Assembly (NCBI GenBank): GCA_900617975.1 | Contig: UZAE01000291.1 | Span: forward strand, 1 to 27,229 | Direction of reading: 5' to 3' | Length of the DNA stretch: 27,229 bases | Source of the DNA: Rodentolepis nana | Lineage: Eukaryota > Platyhelminthes > Cestoda > Cyclophyllidea > Hymenolepididae | In this document: positions 1 through 10,000 of the stretch, in pieces | Layout: each line of letters begins with the position of its first letter | Position numbering within the stretch: the first letter of the stretch is position 1 | Position numbers and translations under genes: made by a program | The notes under the pieces: model-generated | The model's database searches: none | What the model was told of the DNA's origin: nothing | What the model saw: only the letters and a program-made list of their open reading frames with translations

Positions 1-312
1 CGATAGACTTACCTCCACGTGGTGCACCCTGGGCAACGTATACTCATACGTCAAAAAGTCTATTAATCGGCAGTTGACTTCTGACTTCAAACTACCATGA
101 CCCCATTATATTTCATATTCGAATAATTCCACAGTATTCACCTCACCTTTTTTCTACCTTTGTGTCTGCCTGTCTCTTTTACGTCTGTGAATAATTATTC
201 TGTCCCCCTCTCGACTTTTGCCACTTGGATGTTCATTTTCCCTTCTGTGAAGCCCGAAGTCAACTAAAGGGCTAATGATACCTATCACAACGCCTGCCAT
301 TTGAAATAAATA
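1..312 (+). repeat. dispersed ~300-bp repeat, copy 1
   Basis: Opens at the window edge with cgatagacttacctccacg and ends in ttgaaataaataaaatattc. Shared landmarks across the family are tggtgcaccctgggcaacg, ggcagttgacttctgac, a pyrimidine-rich middle with tgtgtctg, gaagcccgaagtcaactaa, and tgccatttgaaataaa. This copy may be cut by the window edge. Confidence 0.9.
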
Positions 313-976
313 AAATATTCAGTAATAATTAAATCGTTATTATTTGCGAAAATGAAAACTCAGTTAAGCCCAATCAAGGATTAATGTTCACGACATACTC
401 CAAATAGCAAACCAATTTCCCACTTATATATACATTTTTAATTAAAAAATATTTTTAGATGGTATGCAACCACCTCTCAAAAGATAAGGACAACTCTGGT
501 AAAATTCTTATACACGAGTGCCCTTTTAATTAGCTCTGTGTCTATTGAATTAAACATTTGGCCATTAATATAAATAGCTGTAAAATAACTAAGATCGAAC
601 CCATAATAAATATAAATTACCTTTATGCGAAATAGATACTTCGAGAATGGAATAAACAATATTCGCTGTTGACTTCGCTGTAGAATTTATGCAACTTACA
701 GATCTATAGATATGTAGATATAGATTTATAAATAAGAAACCTAATATACACGTTATATTTCATGACCTGGATTTGGAATAGTTTGCACAATTCCTATTAG
801 ATTACCTTAGATGTTAGTTTAGTTACTGGTCAAACTACAGTTAATTTTATTTGCACAATTAATTAATGGGGTCAAAATAAGCAACTCAGTTGAATGCATA
901 TTATACTATTTTAACATCGAATATCTTTCCAACTTTAATTACATTTGGAGTTTGAAAGCAAAAAATCACGAATTTT

Positions 977-1012
<36 letters not shown>

Positions 1013-1864
1013 ATGCGTCATTCGTCCGCTGACATGCCTATGCTAAAAAGAAATTGATAAACAAGCGAGTTCAATTGTCATATCTATCCACAAACATGCA
1101 CCAAGTTATTCTTTTTGAACGATAACAGACAATTTCCCTGTCTGTGCAGGTATTTAATAAGTTTGGGCAGGAACATACGAAATCAGTCTCCACGCCTTCT
1201 TCTTCAAAACATGACAGTGCTGAAAAGATATTTTATATTCAATAGGCTTCTTTTAAAGAAAAATTGAGGAAAAACTTAATATTTCTTTTAATCATAAGTT
1301 AGAGTTGTTATACGTATATTTCGTTTTAACAAAGATGTCCATTGGAGAAGAAAATCAGTTTCAAAAGATGGATCAGAGGTGTTTGCAGGGCTAGCTCTTT
1401 TTCAACAGGCCACGATAGTATCAAGAATATTCCAATTGGGTGTTCCCTTACTTTACTTTGACAACCGGTTGACTTTCCAGCATTTGTCCACAGACTACAC
1501 TTGAACCTAACCGAGTCCATATTTGAAATGAGACTCTCGAAGTGATAATTCGATGTCGATAATTCAAATAAAGCAGCTATTCTGGTAAAAGGTCTACAGA
1601 GTCAGAAAGTCGGCAACAACTACATTAAAATACTGCTGCCTGAGAATCTTTTTGCATATTATCAAGATCAATCGCCACAAACAATGCCTGTGCCAAAATC
1701 GCTTGATACAAGATATTTGGGGAAGTCCATCATCCTGTCACAGGTTGTATAAAGAGAATTACAAAATGATTCAACAAAGGAATTGTAGGCTTCGTGTACA
1801 TACTGCTCTCAAGTTCGGATGGAAACGTTCAGAGTAAAACCTATTTAACTCGAACTGAGGTGAA
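313..1864. other. intergenic, no gene seen
   Basis: AT-rich sequence between repeat copies 1 and 2. Apart from the TA microsatellite I see no exon with support. A 61-residue plus-strand frame at 1652-1837 has no recognisable motif. Confidence 0.6.
979..1009. repeat. TA dinucleotide microsatellite
   Basis: About 15 uninterrupted TA units in AT-rich intergenic DNA. Confidence 0.97.
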
Positions 1865-2170
1865 CGATCGACTTACCTCCACATCTTGCACCCTGGGCAA
1901 CGCATGCTCATACAGCAAAAAAGTCTATAAACCGACAATTGATTTCTGACTTGAAACTACCATGACCAGACTCCATGTAGTATTCGACCACAATCAAAGT
2001 ACTCACCTTACCTTTTTCTCTACCTCTGTGTCTGTCACTTTTGCACCTGTGAATCAGTTCTCTATTCCCTCTCTTGTCCTTTTGCGACTTTGATGTTCCT
2101 TCCCCCGTGAAGCCCAAAGCCAACTAAGGGACTAATGATAACTATCAGAAAGGCTGTCATTTGATATAAA
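1865..2170 (+). repeat. dispersed repeat, copy 2
   Basis: Runs from cgatcgacttacctccacat to catttgatataaataa with all family landmarks, at moderate divergence from copy 1. It lies downstream of the eIF3e 3' end. An antisense ORF inside it is a by-product of the repeat, not a gene. Confidence 0.9.
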
Positions 2171-2611
2171 TAACTTTCGTTCGAACTATATATATATACT
2201 GAGAAAACGACGCACAGAACATGAGTTCCCAGTATTCCCATCCCACTTTTTAATGAATGCTTTCACTCAGGACCTGCCAATTTTTAAAACAGAGCCAGTT
2301 TCTATTTAGGCTAATGAAATTAGCCGGCGGCTGTTCAAAAGGATATCGTCTTTTCTACCCTACAAGCGTAAGAGAGAACATTCAATAATTCAATGGCTAA
2401 GAAAATTAAATTGTGTTGTAGGCGCTGCTTAATTTAGATAAATCTATGAATGGCATTTATAAAACACAAAAAATTCAAATTCTGACCAATTAATTAAATT
2501 AAGTGCAAAATTTTCTCCACATAAAGTTGACATGATCCAACAGTGACTAACATAACGAAGTAAAAACAAGTTCACCCAACAACTAAAACAGGAATGTCTG
2601 AATAGGGGCAG
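2171..2611. other. sequence downstream of eIF3e
   Basis: AT-rich, with no coding signal I trust. A minus-strand frame running from eIF3e exon 9 into this stretch is intron and 3'-flank read-through. Confidence 0.6.
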
Positions 2612-2617
2612 TTTATT
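2612..2617 (-). promoter_or_regulatory. polyadenylation signal of eIF3e
   Basis: The plus strand reads tttatt, AATAAA on the minus strand, about 50 nt past the proposed eIF3e stop codon. The placement supports the short last exon. Confidence 0.6.
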
Positions 2618-2664
2618 GATACACACACCAGATTTGATTTTTGTCAGGAGCAAAGTTACACGAG

Positions 2665-4579
2665 TTAGGTTCGTGATACAGAATTCCACTAAAAAAATAG
2701 AAAAAAGTAACGATTTAGAATTAACGCTACAGATCAATAGGCTCAAAACGAAAGTCAGACGGCTTACTGTTTCAGCATCCAATTTAGCAGATTTAAGTCG
2801 ATCTAGAAGTTTGTGAGCAGTAAAGGCTCCATTGCATGTCTTTTCAATCACCTGTTGATAGGGAGACACAGTCTGAGTACCCATAAACACCAACCCCTAA
2901 AAAGCAGATAGCTTAATTACGTTGTCATTACAGTATTGATTTATATAAAGAAAAATTAAGATTGATTTAAAACCTTTTTGGAATCAATTTTTGCATCCAT
3001 GTCAGCATTTCGAATCAAATTAACAATCCAGCTTTCAGCATCCTCAACCTTCATGTTAAGTTTCTCAGCTAACATTCTGAAAAAAATGTAAAACAAAACA
3101 TAAAAGTTTCTAGCTCAATTACAGAGATAATATTTAAAGGTGCGTAGTTACGAGATTCCAACGCAGTTGTGAATGCGACAAAATGTCTCGAACATCAACA
3201 ATCGAGCGCTCTCCATGAAGTCCTCATAGCAACCCGTCAGGAAAAAGTCATTCGGGATGACCTATTAAAAGCCAGAGCAAAAATAATAATAAGATAATTG
3301 GACGTTGTGTATGCATTTAAAACCGTTTGAGCAAACACTAACCGTTTCACAGATTTTCAGTTGTTGTTGAGCACCATCAAAATCAAATTTGATATAAAGG
3401 CACTCCAAAAACTCAGTAATTGGATCCTTATAGCGATAGGATTCCTGTTGAATAAGATGAACAACAGATTGCAAGTAACTTTTCTTTTTCTTATCGTTAC
3501 TAACGACAACACACGTGGCCAGGTAGCGCAAAAGATGTGGCGCTACGGTTTGAATAGCATTCAGGTGACTGAAAGTATAAAATTATGCAAATAGTAAAGT
3601 TAAGCAAACAAAAGAATAAAAAACCTCGAAGTGTTTACTTGGGGTTGTTAAGGAAGAAATCAATGAGTTTCTCCTTTCCTTGAATGTGGTTGAAAAACAC
3701 GAAAAGTGACCAATGGAGAAGCCAAGTTCTTTGCTGAAGTTGGACCAAGTAGGTATCGGAAGATGCCTTTTGCTAAATGTATGCAGAGGTTTAATGTTTC
3801 ATTCGATATAAACTTGAACTAGAGGAGAATTGTAACGTACCTTTTCCTCACTCTGACAATCAATAGCCTCCTTAAGTTTTTCGACATCATCTAAAGCTTC
3901 ATCCCAGTTTTGTACAAGGATCTCTGCAGCTAAGCGACCCCAACAAGCATTTAGATGTCTTTTGTCTTTGGGGCTAACCAATTGGCGAATGATACGCAAA
4001 TAATCTGAGGCAGTATCGTAAAGACCGCTGTCATAAAAAACCTAATGTGTACAATATTTCAGTTAAGAATGACCATAGCTTCGAGGATATAAAATTAAAC
4101 AGATTTTACCCTTGCAGCCTCAAGCATATCATCCAACATCTCAGGTTTAAATCCATACTTCTCTTCTAAATTGCGAAAAAGGTCCTTGGCAACCTTACAC
4201 TGTACCATTTCCTTCATTGTCTCAGTACTAAAGATTTTATCGATCGGAGCCATCTTTTTCTCTATTTCGGAAATGCGATTAAGTGTCTCATCACGCTTTT
4301 GAGTGAGTTCTAGAAAAATATGTGGTAGTAAAATAACTACCCTTAGGAACTTCCTCAGTTTTATGAAGAAGTTTGTAGGTGAGGAGAGTAAAATCAACCA
4401 TAGAGGTTTGCATTAGGAGATCCAATTTACATTTCGTTACAGTATCTTGATCGTAAATCTAAGAAATAAGAATTTAGAATCAAGCCTACTGATTTAACAG
4501 ACTGGTATTCAAGCAATGGGACGACAAGGTGCCGGTCCAAACACTGACTTATAGTCTTAGTCAAATCATACTCTGCCAT
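2665..4579 (-). CDS. EIF3E: eukaryotic translation initiation factor 3 subunit e (eIF3e/INT6)
   Basis: Complete ten-exon gene encoding about 441 aa; human eIF3e has 445. Exons: 4499-4579, 4341-4458, 4110-4309, 3841-4041, 3639-3772, 3343-3568, 3152-3261, 2974-3076, 2768-2896 and 2665-2688. All introns are GT-AG and all phases join. The start is the ATG at 4577-4579, giving MAEYDLTK as in other animals. Residues matching the family include KLDLL and MVDF near the N-terminus, [17 protein letters not shown] in exon 4, [15 protein letters not shown] in exon 5, [13 protein letters not shown] and FDFDGAQ in exon 6, NDFFL and FETFCRIH in exon 7, and [11 protein letters not shown] in exon 9. The C-terminal half is the PCI domain, which in this family holds the eIF3 core together on the 40S ribosome in the cytoplasm. 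Introns 1 and 2 are only 40 and 31 nt. The last 24-nt exon (ends SRT, TAA) is chosen from splice signals, total length and the nearby polyA signal, so it is less certain. Confidence 0.95.
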
Positions 4580-5089
4580 ACCGCAGACACGAAGTTGTAC
4601 GAAAGCAACGGTGCGTATGTGGTATATTAAAAGTATTCAAACTTTATTAAATAAACTGATTTGAATCAGTAGGTTATTTCCAAATATATGACATTTTATA
4701 TTTCGAGATAGAAGTAATTAAAATTAATTTGTAATTGGCGTGATAATAAAATGTGTAAAAGATGTAGGTAAACTGTGTCAAATAAAATTTTCATAGGGAA
4801 ATTAAAAATATGGATAGGAAATGTTGAATTCATTAAGATTTCACAAATGAATTGAAATTTAATTTATTATTGCAGTGAATTGTTGGTCCTATTGAAATAT
4901 GCTTTTTACTAAATGCTAACAACTATTTATTAGACAAAATTGAATTAAAAATATTAAATTCAGTGCAAAAGCAATATTTTTTACTTAAGGATCAATTATC
5001 TGTTTTATATATTTTGGTTTTTGTTTAAAGTACATATATATACAGTTTAATGTAACTAGACTTTTTCAGCGCCCTCTAATATTTATATA
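4580..5089. other. upstream flank of eIF3e
   Basis: Very AT-rich. This should hold the eIF3e promoter and 5' UTR, but I cannot place a TATA box or transcription start with confidence. Confidence 0.5.
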
Positions 5090-5347
5090 TATCAAATGGC
5101 AGGCTTTATGATAGTTATCATCAGCCCCTTAGTTGACTTCGGGCTTCATAGAGGGAAGGAACATCAAAATCTAAAAATGTAAAGAGAGGGAATAGAGAAC
5201 TGATTCACTGTTGTAAAAGTGACAGACACAGAGGTAGAGAAAAAGGTAAGGTGATTACTTTGAATGTGGTCGAATACTACATGGAGCCTGATCATGGTAG
5301 TCTGAAGTCAGAAATCAACTGCCCGTTATGAAATTATTTTGCTATAT
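5090..5347 (-). repeat. dispersed repeat, copy 3 (inverted, 5'-truncated)
   Basis: The only copy in the opposite orientation. It starts tatcaaatggcaggctttat and runs through gttgacttcgggcttcat to gaaatcaactgcccgtta. The conserved gatagacttacctccacgtgg end is missing. It lies between the two genes, upstream of eIF3e. Confidence 0.88.
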
Positions 5348-6897
5348 GGGTAATTGTTGTAGGTTAACTCTGAACTAAAGCATCAGCCTTCTCCCTGGGC
5401 ATTATTTCTCATATAGTACTTCATTCTAGTCCTTTCGAAATAACTCATCCTTTAAAACTCTGATTAACTCTTTTCTATCAAGTTAACTTTCTGTAAAAAA
5501 ATTCAACGGGTCCTGCTATTACATGTGCATTATACTTCATGGGTTCTCTCGAATCATTCTAATACCTCCGAGGAGTGGTGGACGGGGTAGTAAGACCGAT
5601 GCAAGTCGGAAGTGAGTTAGGTATACTCTATTAAACATTCAATCAATGGCATTAAGACTATTTAAAAATTATATCCTCAAACTGAGACCTCGAGATTCTA
5701 CTGCAAGGGCGAGTGGAGATATCATCGGTTAATTAACTGATCTATAGGAGCAAAATGTAATTAAACCGAGTACTCAAACCTACACTAAGAGATCGTGGTA
5801 CGCCGCGCGGAAAAAGAGTTTGCTAAAGACAAATCATGTATGAAAATTACACTGCTACAGTTATTATAATCTTAGCGTTTTGAAAAGTTCCTTACGTTTT
5901 ATTTAGATTTTAATAATATTTTGAATAAACTACTTGTGTACGTTATTAATATTGTGATGGAGCTAAGTAAAAATGAACCGATTAACCAATCTATGAGCTA
6001 CCAAATTGAAGAACTAACGAACCAGAACCCAACTGTAGAAGTTAAGTTTTTGTTTGCATCTACCAACTCCAATCAACAGTACCAAAAGTAGAACACATTA
6101 TGTTGTGTATTGAACACACTACATCAAGAATTTGAGTGAGCAAGATAGCAATGGGAGGGGGGTGGTAGGATAAGTAAGGAGAGTGTGTGAATCTGATGGA
6201 AGCTGAAAAGGCAATTTATAAAGCAAAGGGTTCGTGTGATGCTATGAGTACACGTAAACTTTTAAATGAAAGAGAACAGTTATAGGAATAAAAGATGAAT
6301 AAGTAAACTCATTTAGGCATGGCAAATAGGGATTGAGCCATAGAAATATAAAGGCGAAAGTTCAACACATGCCAAAAAGTTATTTTGGAAAATGTGCGGA
6401 GAGTTTTCCTATGATCGATATAAACACAAAGTAAATGCCTTATTTAAGAATGAGCGGGAAGATTGTTTTTATTTCAATAATCACAATGCAAAGAATTCAA
6501 AACTTGACTTAAGTACAAAGGGAGGCAACTTGGTGCCAATAGCGCTCTAAATCCTCATTTAAACTACAATTAAATTTTGATTGGTAGCACGTCACGAAAA
6601 ATTCCCCGATGAACGAAACTTCGATATTGAACTTTGATTTCTCTGCTACATTCACCCATTTCCCAATAGGCTGAATCATTAGCTACTTCCTGAAACGACT
6701 CACATATATGTTTATGTACATATTAAATTAAATATCACTGGTTTCCATTCACACTGCTACCAAGTCTATAGTAATAGCTGCGTAGTTTCCTTAAATTGGT
6801 GAAATAGCAGTTCTCTAAAACCATTGTATTTAACACAATCGCAAAGAACATGCCAGTTATCACGATCAAGGCGGTTACAATTAATGTATAAGAAACA
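5348..6897. other. intergenic region between the giant gene and eIF3e
   Basis: AT-rich with no recognisable gene. Two short plus-strand frames (5957-6091 and 6196-6285) look slightly coding-like but match nothing I know. Confidence 0.5.
5957..6091 (+). CDS. small ORF of unknown reality, 44 codons
   Basis: ATG-to-TAG frame beginning MELSKNEPINQ, rich in Asn and Gln. It has a ttttatttag acceptor-like sequence upstream and a possible donor (gtagaa) at its stop. A second frame of 29 codons (6196-6285, MEAEKAIYKAKG) ends next to an aataaa. The phases of the two do not join with the splice sites I tried. I do not recognise either, and chance is a fair explanation. Confidence 0.15.
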   Translation: MELSKNEPINQSMSYQIEELTNQNPTVEVKFLFASTNSNQQYQK

Positions 6898-6903
6898 TTT
6901 ATT
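6898..6903 (-). promoter_or_regulatory. polyadenylation signal of the giant gene
   Basis: The plus strand reads tttatt (minus AATAAA), about 48 nt beyond the TGA of exon 35. This is the expected position for 3' end formation and supports 6951 as the gene's end. Confidence 0.6.
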
Positions 6904-6950
6904 AATTAGATAATCTTGAAGAAAGTGCCACACCATAATTTCAAGTAAAA

Positions 6951-7069
6951 TCAGCACATTTTGCACTGTTTAGCACAAAGTTTCCAAGCCATTCTGGGTT
7001 CGCTAGCACAATTCCCTCCATTCTTGAATTCCTGACATTCAGTTAAGCCCAGGAGATTCGTACAATTAC
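6951..7069 (-). CDS. giant protein exon 35: terminal ShK domain and stop
   Basis: The last exon codes for a complete ShK domain with spacing C-x8-C-x8-C-x10-C-x3-C-x2-C. The final Cys codon is followed directly by TGA at 6951-6953. The acceptor is TTTTTAAG and entry is phase 1. An AATAAA signal follows about 50 nt downstream. The exon is shorter than most ORF cut-offs and easily missed. Confidence 0.88.
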
Positions 7070-10000
7070 CTTAAAAATAGACAAGCCATCAGATAGAGCA
7101 GATTAAAAGCAGTAATTTTTCTAAATTATGCAATAAGAGTTACTATTGTGGTGCGTTTTAAATGAAACGCAGCGCTCTTTCGTTGAAATTATATGGCGGA
7201 AACAAGCTGAGGATGGGATATTTTTGGTTTCGTCACTGAATTTTCCAGTTGATGGCCGGACGAAGAAGATTATAGTTCTCATTTGCCAGCCGCCTAGACA
7301 TTTTGAATGACCAATCTTTGGTTTTGGGCAACCAAGACAAGGAAAACTCCGATATGATCTAAAGTAAGAATGTGCATCCATTATTAGTATCCATTATTAA
7401 AAGATAACTTTGAATTGAATGATCAAAACTCACTTTCTAAGTTTGCAGCAGCCGTTTACACTGACAGCGTATTCTGTTTTCAGGAATAATCGATAGTTGC
7501 CATTCTTACGTCTCTTACACTTTGAAATAGTACTGCGTTCAATACTGCGACCATCCTCAAACATGCAATCTTTGCAACTGACTTCCCTCTTTGATATCTT
7601 CAGATTGCATTTTGCTGGGTTGTTTAAGTTTTGAACGGGATTAACACGAATTAATAAACGGCTTTCTGTTCTTGGATTACATGACTGAACAATCTCATAT
7701 GGGTTAGCTGGGCAGACTACAGAAAGGGAAACAGGGTGATGCACAGTGAATAATGAATAAAAAGAGCATTAAGACGTCCTACCTTCGCAAGGAACAACGC
7801 TAACATATCTTTTGGAAATACAGCGTCCATGAGAAGGACTAAGCCTATTTTCGATTCTCACCACTGTCATCTTTCCATTCGGAAAACATTTTCCAATATA
7901 TTCGTAGCTCTTATCACATGCACATACACCGCATGTACCTCCACATACCTAGAGGAAAAATTGTTAAGTAAGAGCATGCTTAAAAGGAGCGTTTGAACAA
8001 TAGTAAAGTTTTCTAACCGCTCTAAAAGAATTTTTCTTGCAAGATCCTGTTCTAGCTGCCTCCTCACACCATTCTGTTGGTTTTACATCCACACAAATAC
8101 TGATATTCGTTAAATTTCTTCCAGAAACTCCATCATCAGTCAATGTAGGCGGAGATTGGCATGTCACTCGTGCCGAATTATAAATTTCTTTTGTGCAATG
8201 TTGCCGACCATTCACAGACTTATCTAGGCTTGGAGATACCGTGAAAGCCAAGGGATTCACCGATTTCAGTCTTTCACAGGTACAATTTGACCCGTAATGT
8301 AGTGTCCGTTTGTCTTCAGTACTTGCCACTAAAGACCCGAACAAATAGTAATTATTATAAAAGGTAGAACACCTTTATACTCAATTCAAATCTCTCCTAC
8401 CTGATTTACGTATCTTTCGAAAATGAATGCAATGCACAGCCTCCATTCTGTTAAGTTCGTCTTCACTAGCTCCTTCTTTAACGTCACTTATATTGAGTCG
8501 AATTTTGAGCGTGGTTCGATCTACCGTTCCTAAAACACAACTTCCTTTGTTGCTTTCCTTGAGTGGAATGTAGAAATCAAATCCAAGACAACGAGGTTCT
8601 TTGCTACATGCTGACTTGCACTTTGATAAACCAGCCTCTTTCAAAGTTTGAAGATGGTACTTTGCTACATAACGCACATCAACCAATAGACAGTCAGTTT
8701 TACTGTCTCCTTCAGTTGTAAATTCTGTCTCGTTAATTGGGAAATCTATAACCAATAAGGATTTTGAATGGGAAAATATTAATTAAAGCTTTTAACACAT
8801 TAATGAATAATACCTTGACAAACACGACAGGTCTTTCTACAAAGCTCATCTCTAGTTTGTCCATGTTTGTCACATTCAGAATTAGGACCTTTCTCCATTT
8901 CCGCACACTTCTCTGGGTTCAGAAGATCTACACACTCAACCGCGTTGAGCACGATCCTTTTAGGTGATTTAGTTCGATCAGCTTTCTTCTTAGGCAATTT
9001 GGGAAGGCTTGATTCCGATAGCTCTGTGCTGGGCGGACTCTGGGTGAACTGCTTCATTTCCGCGGCCTCGGTCTCAGTCGTTCCTTCGTAATAAAGTGGT
9101 TCGAGAAGTCCAAATCTTGGAACTCTTCTTCGAGTTCTGCGCGCCTTTTTATGTTGAGGGTAAGCCGTGGTTTCTGATCTATTTATTTCATCGCTAGATT
9201 TGGTATTGTTTTCTTTCTCTGAAGTCGTCTTATTTTGAAAATCGACAGGCTTTTCTGTACCTGACTCTTCTGAAATAATTTCCCACTGAGGAGTATTAGT
9301 CTCGGTAACAGGCCGCGAACTTGCAACTGTTGTATCACTGGAAGGAACCGTTGGTTTACGATGAGACGGCTCTAATTTTCTTATTCTTTGCTTTCGAAGG
9401 GTAGGGCTCTCCTCCCGAGATTCATCTGGAATGAAATCGCCTTCATCTTCATTGGAGAAATGTTTTCTAACTTTGTGTTTTCCCAACCTGAATTTCGAGG
9501 TCTTTTTATTATTCTTAGTGTTTTTGTCGTAAAGGGGCTCTTCTCCTTCATCAGGATTCTTCAATTCCACTGTATGGACCACTATTGAGACTTCCGGCGC
9601 TTCTTTAGTCATTTCAGGAAATTCAGGCCGATTTTCAGCATTTTTAAGGGTTATAGATTCAACAAAGTCACCATCCAATCGGGAATTAGCCTCTTCGTGT
9701 TTTATTATTCTCCTCAAAATATCATTCTCATCTTCCTCCTTTTCCGGTAAAACGCCATCTTCAACAAAGTCTGAAGGTTCTTGAATATCGGTCAGACCGA
9801 GATTTGACAACCTCTCTCGTAGTTCCTCAAAGTTTTTGAACTTTTCAGTGGCATTTGACAAATTACCAGGCTGTTCTTTATTTCCTGTTGGACTCTCTAC
9901 GCCTTCATTTATTGCAATCTCAATACAACGAAGCTTTCGAATAAGCCTTGTTGACTCACATCTACAGCCTCTTGGACTAACCAAATCGATTATTACTGTC

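Noticed and set aside
1652..1837. Plus-strand ORF of 61 codons with several Cys
   Set aside because: No recognisable motif, no splice or polyA context, and length within chance expectation.
1908..2123. Minus-strand ORF of 71 codons, with similar frames in copies 6 and 7
   Set aside because: It lies inside the dispersed repeat. Related frames in other copies share sequence only because the repeat does, and none is preserved intact across copies.
4600..4625. CACCGTT upstream of eIF3e as part of a spliced-leader sequence
   Set aside because: Only seven bases match what I remember of a tapeworm leader, and leader RNA is not encoded at target genes.
7431..7436. TGA directly after CCKLRK as the gene's stop
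   Set aside because: It overlaps a GTGAGT donor whose phase fits exon 34, and an ShK exon with its own stop and polyA signal follows.
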